A stretch of 46,773 nt of DNA, taken from assembly GCA_900769145.1 (NCBI GenBank), contig CAAGFN010000051.1, positions 1 through 46,773 of the forward strand, in the 5' to 3' direction. The position numbers and the translations under genes are program-made. The notes under the pieces were generated by a model. The model saw only the letters and a program-made list of their open reading frames with translations. It was not told the origin of the DNA and did not search any database. Shown in pieces: positions 40,817 through 46,773 of this stretch; positions within the stretch are counted from its first letter, which is position 1; each line of letters starts with the position of its first letter. The stretch comes from Rikenellaceae bacterium. Its GTDB lineage: Bacteria > Bacteroidota > Bacteroidia > Bacteroidales > UBA932.

Positions 40817-41854
40817 TTACTTGATTTCGTGGCACCATCCGTGGATATCCTCGATTTCACCTTTCTGGATAGCTGTGATAGTCTTGTACAGCCGCGTGCA
40901 GGCCGGACCGACCTCACCGTCAGGAAGATAGCGGTAAACAGACTTCACAGCATCCTCCTCAAGCACTTCCTTCACATCAATGTGGGACATAGGCGTAATG
41001 ACAACGGCCGTGCCGCAGCCTCCGGCCTCCTCGAACTCTGCCAGTTCCTCAAGTCTTATCGGACGCTTCTCAACCCTCATTCCGAGGTCAAGCGCAATTT
41101 CCTGGAGGGACTTGTTGGTAATCGAAGGAAGCACACTGTCGGAGAGCGGAGTCACGTATGTATTGCCCTTGATGCCGAAGAAGTTGGAAGAGCCGAACTC
41201 GTCCACATACTCGTGAGTCTTGGAATTAAGATAGAGCAGCTCGCTGTAACCCTGCTCGTGTGCAATCTTGTATGGACGGAAGGTAGCTGCATAATTAGCA
41301 CCGACCTTGTAGCTTCCCGAGCCCTTCGGGGCTGCCCTGTCATAATTGAGCGGAATTACTCCTGAGAATGAGCGCATATTAGCCCCGTAATAAGGGCCGA
41401 CCGGAGCACACATCACAGCGAATATAGCCTCATCCGGCGGGGTAAGCTGCATCTTCGGCTGTGCACCGAGGAGCAATGGCCTGAGATACATTGCGGCATC
41501 GTGACCGTATGGTGCTAGGAACTCGATATTTGACTTCACACATCTTTCGCACATCTCGATGAACATTGAGTCAGATGGGGCTGGAAGACCGAGAAAATCA
41601 GCGGTTCTCCTGAGCCTGCGGGCATTCTCGAACGGCCTGAACATAACAATCTTGCCATCCTTCTGCGTGAAGGCCTTGAGACCCTCAAAGCAGGAAAAAG
41701 CGTAGTGGAATACGCAGGTGAACGGGTCAAGCAGGAAAGAAAAGTCCTCTGACTCAGTTATTTCTGACCATTTTCCGTCCTTCCAGCGGGCGGTTACGAG
41801 GGTTCTTGTGCGGTATGCGTCGAACCCGAGTGATTGCCAATTGATCTGTGACAT
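40817..41854 (-). CDS. ilvE: Branched-chain amino acid aminotransferase
   Basis: 345 residues from the ATG at 41854 (a TTG six codons upstream overlaps the leuB stop and is less likely). PLP-dependent class IV fold: GSGSYKVGANYA has the PLP lysine (about 183), and the C-terminal EEAGGCGTAVVITPM holds the glycine-rich phosphate-binding turn. It carries out the last step of Leu, Ile and Val synthesis with glutamate as amino donor. It closes the leucine operon 14 bases after leuB and is followed by a terminator. Confidence 0.95.
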   Translation of the reverse strand: MSQINWQSLGFDAYRTRTLVTARWKDGKWSEITESEDFSFLLDPFTCVFHYAFSCFEGLKAFTQKDGKIVMFRPFENARRLRRTADFLGLPAPSDSMFIEMCERCVKSNIEFLAPYGHDAAMYLRPLLLGAQPKMQLTPPDEAIFAVMCAPVGPYYGANMRSFSGVIPLNYDRAAPKGSGSYKVGANYAATFRPYKIAHEQGYSELLYLNSKTHEYVDEFGSSNFFGIKGNTYVTPLSDSVLPSITNKSLQEIALDLGMRVEKRPIRLEELAEFEEAGGCGTAVVITPMSHIDVKEVLEEDAVKSVYRYLPDGEVGPACTRLYKTITAIQKGEIEDIHGWCHEIK

Positions 41855-41868
41855 ATATTTGTGATATT

Positions 41869-42936
41869 TCAATGATTTCTGATATATGATGCTACCCAGT
41901 CTCCGACTTCAGAGGTCGAATAAGCCTTTCCGCCATCTGCAAGGTCCTCAGTGACAATACCGGCATCAATGGAAGCCTTCACGGCCTCCCTGATCATCCG
42001 GCCCTCATTCTTGAGCTGGAACGCATATTCGAACATCATTGCGGCCGAGAGAATGGTTGCAAGAGGATTGGCAATGTTCTTGCCGGCTGCCTGTGGATAG
42101 GAGCCGTGTATAGGCTCAAAAACACCCGTGTGTTCACCGATGGAGGCCGAGGCAAGCAGGCCCATTGAGCCTGAAACGCAGCTGGCCTCGTCAGTCAGAA
42201 TGTCTCCGAAGGTATTCTCGGTCACGAGGACATCGAAGAATTTCGGACCGGTGATGAGTTTCATCGCAGCATTGTCCACATACATATAATCCGTGGTCAC
42301 ATCAGGATATTCAGGTGCAAGTTCCTGGGCTATCTGCCTCCAGAGACGGGATGATTCGAGAACATTAGCCTTGTCCACGACCGTGAGATGACTGCGGCGG
42401 AGACGGGCATAGTCGAATGCCAGACGGAGAATGCGCTCCACCTCGTATCTATGGTAGATATTGGTGTCCCAGGCAGTGTCCCCATTGTCCTTGCGGCCTT
42501 TCTCGCCGAAATACATTCCGCCGGTCAACTCCCTGACACAGAGGAAGTCAGCACCATCCACAAGCTCTTTCTTCAGCGGACTTTTATGCACCAGTGCGCT
42601 GAATGTCTCCACAGGGCGGAGATTGGCATAGAGACCGAGTTTCTTTCTCATTGCGAGAAGTCCCTGCTCCGGCCTGACCTTGGCCGTAGGATTGTTGTCA
42701 AACTCCGGGTCACCCACTGCGCCGAAAAGCACAGCGTCACTTTCCATGCAGGTCCGGAAGGTCTCCTCCGGGAATGCATCCCCGTATTTCCTTATTGCAC
42801 ATGCACCTACGTAGCCGAATGAATATTCAGCCTTGTGTCCGGCCTTCTCACAGACCGCATCCACTGCCTTCACGGCCTGCTCCACGACTTCCGGTCCGAT
42901 ACCGTCGCCGGGAAGCTTAGCAATTTTCAAATTCAT
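41869..42936 (-). CDS. leuB: 3-isopropylmalate dehydrogenase
   Basis: 355 residues. KIAKLPGDGIGPEVVEQAVKAV at the N-terminus, the substrate-loop Arg residues, VDKANVLESSRLWR and the NAD-binding stretch near GDILTDEASCVSGSMGLLASASIG, EPIHGSYPQAAGKNIANP: all usual for LeuB, including the NAD-preferring ending. It oxidises and decarboxylates 3-isopropylmalate, and members can also act on 3-methylmalate in the citramalate route. The start is 2 bases after the stop of the second leuA-like gene. Confidence 0.96.
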   Translation of the reverse strand: MNLKIAKLPGDGIGPEVVEQAVKAVDAVCEKAGHKAEYSFGYVGACAIRKYGDAFPEETFRTCMESDAVLFGAVGDPEFDNNPTAKVRPEQGLLAMRKKLGLYANLRPVETFSALVHKSPLKKELVDGADFLCVRELTGGMYFGEKGRKDNGDTAWDTNIYHRYEVERILRLAFDYARLRRSHLTVVDKANVLESSRLWRQIAQELAPEYPDVTTDYMYVDNAAMKLITGPKFFDVLVTENTFGDILTDEASCVSGSMGLLASASIGEHTGVFEPIHGSYPQAAGKNIANPLATILSAAMMFEYAFQLKNEGRMIREAVKASIDAGIVTEDLADGGKAYSTSEVGDWVASYIRNH

Positions 42937-42938
42937 AT

Positions 42939-44468
42939 CTATTTCAGATTTTCTATCAGATTCAACATTTTGAATGTAGCCTTGATGGCCGCCTCAGTCT
43001 GGTCCGCATCGAGGCCCCTGGTCTTGAGTTCAGAACCCTTCCAGTCCCAGGTAATCATTGTCTGGACCAGGGCGTCGGTCTTGCCTCCGGGAGGAATGCC
43101 GACCTGGTAGTCCAGCAGCACAGGATGCGGTTTTCCAAGCCTGTCATAAACCTTCCAGAGGGCTTTCATGAAGGCATCGTACTGGCCGGCACCGGATGAA
43201 ACCTCCTCATATTCAACACCTTCAATGCTAATTTTTATTGTCGCTACCGGCCTCATTCCCCTGGCCAGCTGGAGAGAATAATTGACCACCTTGATCTTGT
43301 CCTCACCATGGCTGAACTCCCCTTTCAGGACATCGGAAATGATGAAAGGAAGGTCCTCCGTGGTCACCATCTCCTTCTTGTCCCCGAGCTCGACCACCCT
43401 CTCCGTCACCTTGCGGATCTGGTCCGGGGTAAGCCTTATTCCGAGTTCCTCAAGATTCTTGGCAATGTTGGCCTTGCCGCTGGTCTTGCCAAGGGCATAT
43501 TTCCTGACACGGCCGAATCTCTCCGGAAGCAGCTGATTCTCATACAGATGACCCTTCTTGTCCCCGTCTGCGTGAATCCCGGCGCTCTGGGTGAACACGG
43601 CTGCGCCCACTATAGGCTTGTTCTCCGGAATCCTTATTCCCGAAATGCTCTCGACATATCTGCATACGTGAGTCAATTCATTCTCTTTCAATGTATTGCC
43701 TACACGCAGATGATCATTGAGCACCCCCAGGAAACTGGCGATAGGGGTATTTCCTGTGCGTTCTCCAAGGCCGTTCACCGTAGTATGCACGCCCCGCACA
43801 CCAGCCTTGACAGCGGCAGCGGAATTGGCCACGGCAAGATCATAATCATTATGCCCGTGGAAATCGAAATGCAGTTCCGGGAAGGTCGAGACCATGTCCG
43901 AGACATATTCAGCGGTCTGGTCAGGCGACAGGACTCCGAGAGTGTCCGGAAGCATGAACCTCATTATTCCGCAGTCTTTCAGCGCATTTACCATTGACTT
44001 GACATAGTCGGGGCTGTTCTTCATTCCATTGGACCAGTCCTCAAGGTAGATATTGACGCTGAGTCCTGATGCATTGGCCAGGGCAACGTCCCGGCGAATA
44101 TCGCTCCAATGCTCCTCTGGAGTCTTTCCAAGCTGCGTCGTGACGTGTTTCAATGATCCCTTGGCCAGCAGGTTGAGAACCCTGCCGCCGGACTCCGAAA
44201 TCCATTTCACCGATGGGCCGCCGTCCACGAAGCCGAGGGCTTCCACCTGCCCTATTCTTCCGGCTTCCGCAGCCCAGGCGCAGATTTTCCGGAAAGCGGA
44301 CAATTCTCCCTGCGAAACCCTTGCCGAGGCTACCTCAATGCGGTTTACGCCCAGGTCCTCGAGCAGGATTTTCGCCAGAGTAAGCTTCTCCTCGTCATTG
44401 AAGGAGACACCTGAGGTCTGCTCCCCGTCACGAAGTGTGGTATCCAGTATTTCTATTGTCCTGACCAT
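42939..44468 (-). CDS. Second LeuA-family enzyme, probable (R)-citramalate or 2-isopropylmalate synthase
   Basis: 509 residues from the ATG at 44468. A DRE-TIM metallolyase barrel with ILDTTLRDGEQT (metal and acid/base residues), DTLGVLSPDQT, the metal-binding HGHNDYDLAVAN and NGLGERTGN; then the C-terminal LeuA regulatory domain (about 380-509, GQYDAFMKALWKVYDRLG). A separate leuA lies upstream of leuC, so this is a paralogue. The same doubled arrangement is known from Bacteroides. Overall it looks closer to CimA-type enzymes (FNDEEKL instead of the LeuA-typical variants), which condense pyruvate with acetyl-CoA for isoleucine, but I cannot decide the substrate from sequence. It starts 2 bases after the leuD stop. 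Confidence 0.85.
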   Translation of the reverse strand: MVRTIEILDTTLRDGEQTSGVSFNDEEKLTLAKILLEDLGVNRIEVASARVSQGELSAFRKICAWAAEAGRIGQVEALGFVDGGPSVKWISESGGRVLNLLAKGSLKHVTTQLGKTPEEHWSDIRRDVALANASGLSVNIYLEDWSNGMKNSPDYVKSMVNALKDCGIMRFMLPDTLGVLSPDQTAEYVSDMVSTFPELHFDFHGHNDYDLAVANSAAAVKAGVRGVHTTVNGLGERTGNTPIASFLGVLNDHLRVGNTLKENELTHVCRYVESISGIRIPENKPIVGAAVFTQSAGIHADGDKKGHLYENQLLPERFGRVRKYALGKTSGKANIAKNLEELGIRLTPDQIRKVTERVVELGDKKEMVTTEDLPFIISDVLKGEFSHGEDKIKVVNYSLQLARGMRPVATIKISIEGVEYEEVSSGAGQYDAFMKALWKVYDRLGKPHPVLLDYQVGIPPGGKTDALVQTMITWDWKGSELKTRGLDADQTEAAIKATFKMLNLIENLK

Positions 44469-44470
44469 GC

Positions 44471-45094
44471 TCAATACCTCGATGAAGACTTCTCATAAGC
44501 CTCGATTCTGTCCTTGTGTTCAAGAAGATAGTCAATGTCGTCAAGAGCATTCATAAGGCAGTATTTCTTATATGCGCTGAGCTCGAACTTCTCCTCCCGG
44601 CCGGTGCTGAGATTGCTTACCGTCTGCGAAGGGACATCCACCCTGACACGTGCCTGGGGATTCTCTGCCAATGTAGCGAAGAGTTCCGCCAGAAAGTCCT
44701 CGGAAACCACCACCGGAAGCACGAAATTGTTAAGTTCATTGTTCTTGTGGATATCGGCAAAGAAGCTGGAAATCACCACTCTGAACCCGTAGCCGGCAAT
44801 GGCCCATGCAGCATGCTCACGGCTGGATCCCGAGCCGAAATTCTTCCCGGCTACCAGAATCTGGTGGCAGCCCGCTGACGGTTTCGCACTGAATTCGGGC
44901 CTGTTTAGCACGAAATCAGGCTTCGGCGTCCCGTCATTCTCATATCTCCAATCCCTGAACAGGGCATCCCCGAAGAACTTCTCATCCTTTGTCGTGGCCT
45001 TGAGGAAACGTGCCGGAATAATCTGGTCCGTGTCCACATTCTCAAGCGGAAGAGGCACGCAAGTGCTCTCAATTATGTCGAATTTCTGTTTCAT
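44471..45094 (-). CDS. leuD: 3-isopropylmalate dehydratase small subunit
   Basis: 207 residues. Swivel domain of the aconitase family: NVDTDQIIPARFLK near the N-terminus and GKNFGSGSSREHAAWAIAG (about 83-101), with the substrate-contacting loop. It forms the LeuCD dimer that isomerises 2- to 3-isopropylmalate; in the citramalate route LeuCD also acts on citramalate. The ATG overlaps the leuC stop as ATGA, as expected for subunits made in equal amounts. Confidence 0.97.
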   Translation of the reverse strand: MKQKFDIIESTCVPLPLENVDTDQIIPARFLKATTKDEKFFGDALFRDWRYENDGTPKPDFVLNRPEFSAKPSAGCHQILVAGKNFGSGSSREHAAWAIAGYGFRVVISSFFADIHKNNELNNFVLPVVVSEDFLAELFATLAENPQARVRVDVPSQTVSNLSTGREEKFELSAYKKYCLMNALDDIDYLLEHKDRIEAYEKSSSRY

Positions 45095-46488
45095 TTCATC
45101 AATGTTCTTGGATCGGTTATTACACCTGTCACTGCAGCGGCGGCAGCAGTCAGAGGGCTGGCCAGCATTGTCCTCGCACCCGGACCCTGACGGCCCTCGA
45201 AATTGCGGTTGCTGGTGGAAACGCTGTATTTCCCTGCAGGAATCTTGTCCTCGTTCATCGCAAGGCAGGCCGAGCAGCCCGGCTGGCGGATTTCAAATCC
45301 CGCCTCTTCAAGAATCTTGTCAATGCCTTCCTGGCGTATCTGCTCCAGCACCATCCACGAACCCGGCACCAGCCAGGCAGTAATGCCCGGAGCCTTCCTG
45401 CGTCCCCCGGCAATGGAGGCAAATGCCCTGAAATCTTCAATGCGGCCATTGGTGCATGCCCCGAGGAAAACATAGTCAACCGGCTTGCCGAGCAGACTCT
45501 CCCCTGCATTGAAACCCATGTACCTCAATGACTTGGCGAATGACTCACGGCCTTCCGGCGAGACAGTTTCAAGTGTCGGAATTGACTCGGTAATCTCCAT
45601 TCCCATGCCCGGATTGGTCCCGTAGGTGATCATCGGGCCGATTTCAGCGGCATCATATACGATTTCCTTGTCGAATACTGCATCGTCACCGCTCCTGAGA
45701 GTCTTCCAATATTCAACGGCCCTGTCCCAGTCTTCGCCTTTCGGGGAATGCTCACGGCCCTTGAGATAGGCGAATGTAGTCTCGTCCGGGGCAATGAAGC
45801 CGCCCCTTGCACCCATCTCAATGGAGAGATTGCAGAGGGTCAGGCGGCCCTCCATTGACATTTCCCTTATCACATTTCCGGCATACTCGATGAAATAGCC
45901 CGTAGCTCCTGAAGTGGTGAGCCTTTTCATTATGTAAAGTGCGACGTCTTTAGGAGCAACGCCCTTTCCGAGTTTGCCTTCCACGCTGATTCTCATTGAC
46001 TTGGGCTTCTGCTGGAGTATGCACTGGGAAGCCATCACCATCTCCACTTCGCTGGTTCCGATTCCGAATGCGACCGCACCTACGGCTCCGTGAGTGGAAG
46101 TGTGGGAATCTCCACAGACAATGGTCATTCCCGGCAGCGAAAGTCCTCTCTCCGGCCCTACCACGTGGATGATACCATTGCGACTGTCCATCATTCCGAA
46201 ATGGGTCAAGCCGAACTCGGCGGCATTGGCCGCAAGCGTATCGACCTGGCTCTTCGACACGGGGTCGGCAATCGGCTTGTCCTGGTTCCTGGTCGGGGTA
46301 TTGTGGTCAGGCATGCAATATATCTTGTCCGGCCTGAGACATCCGATACCCCTTGCCCTAAGCCCGTCAAAGGCCTGCGGACTGGTAACCTCGTGGCAGT
46401 AAAGCCTGTCAATATATAGCTGGGACGGTCCACCGTCAATCATGTCGACAACGTGCGAATCCCAGATTTTGTCAAATAAAGTGTTCAT
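45091..46488 (-). CDS. leuC: 3-isopropylmalate dehydratase large subunit
   Basis: 465 residues, the normal length. Aconitase fold with the 4Fe-4S ligands Cys345 (FLGACTNGR), Cys405 and Cys408 (PGCSACLA), and with VCGDSHTSTHGAVGA and the N-terminal PDHNTPTR. It works with LeuD in the second step of leucine synthesis. The start codon directly follows the leuA stop with no gap. Confidence 0.97.
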   Translation of the reverse strand: MNTLFDKIWDSHVVDMIDGGPSQLYIDRLYCHEVTSPQAFDGLRARGIGCLRPDKIYCMPDHNTPTRNQDKPIADPVSKSQVDTLAANAAEFGLTHFGMMDSRNGIIHVVGPERGLSLPGMTIVCGDSHTSTHGAVGAVAFGIGTSEVEMVMASQCILQQKPKSMRISVEGKLGKGVAPKDVALYIMKRLTTSGATGYFIEYAGNVIREMSMEGRLTLCNLSIEMGARGGFIAPDETTFAYLKGREHSPKGEDWDRAVEYWKTLRSGDDAVFDKEIVYDAAEIGPMITYGTNPGMGMEITESIPTLETVSPEGRESFAKSLRYMGFNAGESLLGKPVDYVFLGACTNGRIEDFRAFASIAGGRRKAPGITAWLVPGSWMVLEQIRQEGIDKILEEAGFEIRQPGCSACLAMNEDKIPAGKYSVSTSNRNFEGRQGPGARTMLASPLTAAAAAVTGVITDPRTLMK

Positions 46489-46773
46489 TTAAACCGTGTG
46501 AATTTTGTTTATGCAGTCAACGTATGCGTCAATAGAGGCAGTGACAATGTCAGTGCTGGCGGCGAAGCCATAGAAAATATGGCCCTCATATTCCACCTGC
46601 ATGTGCACCTTGCAGCAGTCATCGGAGCCCTTGCTGATACCCTGGATGGTGAACTCGTTGATGGTAATCTTGCGCTTCACTATTGGGCGGAAAGCATTGA
46701 TGCCGGCACCCACAGGACCGTTTCCGGTAGCCGCAGCCTCGAATTTCTCCCCGGCAATGTCCAGGCCGACTGA
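46489..46773 (-). CDS. leuA: 2-isopropylmalate synthase, C-terminal end (cut by window edge)
   Basis: The last 94 codons before the stop are present and remain open through the right edge. They read SVGLDIAGEKFEAAATGNGPV and end with GFAASTDIVTASIDAYVDCINKIH, the C-terminal allosteric (LeuA dimerisation) domain that binds leucine for feedback inhibition. A GTG at 46713 in frame is only an internal codon. It heads the part of the operon seen here (leuA-leuC-leuD-leuA2-leuB-ilvE); the promoter is outside the window. Confidence 0.88.
   Translation of the reverse strand, partial: SVGLDIAGEKFEAAATGNGPVGAGINAFRPIVKRKITINEFTIQGISKGSDDCCKVHMQVEYEGHIFYGFAASTDIVTASIDAYVDCINKIHTV

Noticed and set aside
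40513..40917. 134-codon minus-strand frame across the ilvE end and the structured gap
   Set aside because: It begins inside ilvE in another frame and crosses the terminator hairpin; the inverted repeats explain the region better than a protein.

Overview
The window looks like chromosomal DNA from a gut-type Bacteroidales (phylum Bacteroidota). The evidence is a SusC/SusD outer-membrane pair, many promoter elements of the Bacteroidota form (TTTG, about 20 bases, then TAnnTTTG), almost no Shine-Dalgarno sites, and families typical of the phylum (SusR-like regulator, DUF5683, LAB_N membrane protein, C45 hydrolase next to an MMPL exporter). Genus and species cannot be given from sequence reading alone. 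No IS element, prophage, CRISPR array or rRNA was seen.

Left part (1-9987, all minus strand): a polysaccharide utilisation locus whose gene set predicts dextran use. In transcription order it holds a SusR-like membrane regulator, SusC, SusD, a SusE-like glycan-binding lipoprotein, a GH66 dextranase lipoprotein, and the start of a GH31-like alpha-glucosidase cut by the window edge. A good promoter and a set of TAGTAG-type repeats lie between regulator and susC.

Middle-left (10000-19000): tRNA-Phe with a very clear promoter and a terminator; then, reading leftward, parA-parB-DUF5683-LysM lytic transglycosylase (chromosome segregation plus cell wall), priA with some altered motifs, and a secreted helix-hairpin-helix protein.

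Middle (19000-26700): hpt and adk on plus; a three-gene minus operon GT2 - tandem LAB_N - GT83-like that reads as a lipid-linked sugar donor, candidate flippase and transferase module; and a plus operon of a stand-alone PD-(D/E)XK protein, a CCA/poly(A) polymerase-like tRNA enzyme, a Xer-type recombinase and the ribosome hibernation factor, ended by a bidirectional terminator.

Middle-right (26697-40475): a tight minus gene string, GT2-DUF2062 fusion, MMPL-acyltransferase-methyltransferase fusion (1268 aa), C45-type Ntn hydrolase, PaaK-like AMP ligase, a secreted unknown protein, and gltB (glutamate synthase large subunit, without gltD). The first four resemble the tailoring and export part of Bacteroidota aryl-polyene/flexirubin-type lipid clusters, but no ketosynthase or acyl carrier protein is present here. 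This is the best candidate for an undescribed system. A small two-helix membrane protein is divergent from it.

Right end (40476-46773): a 340-base stretch with strong inverted repeats and no credible protein (possible structured RNA or dispersed repeat), then the minus-strand leucine operon leuA(partial)-leuC-leuD-second leuA/cimA-like-leuB-ilvE, closed by a terminator.
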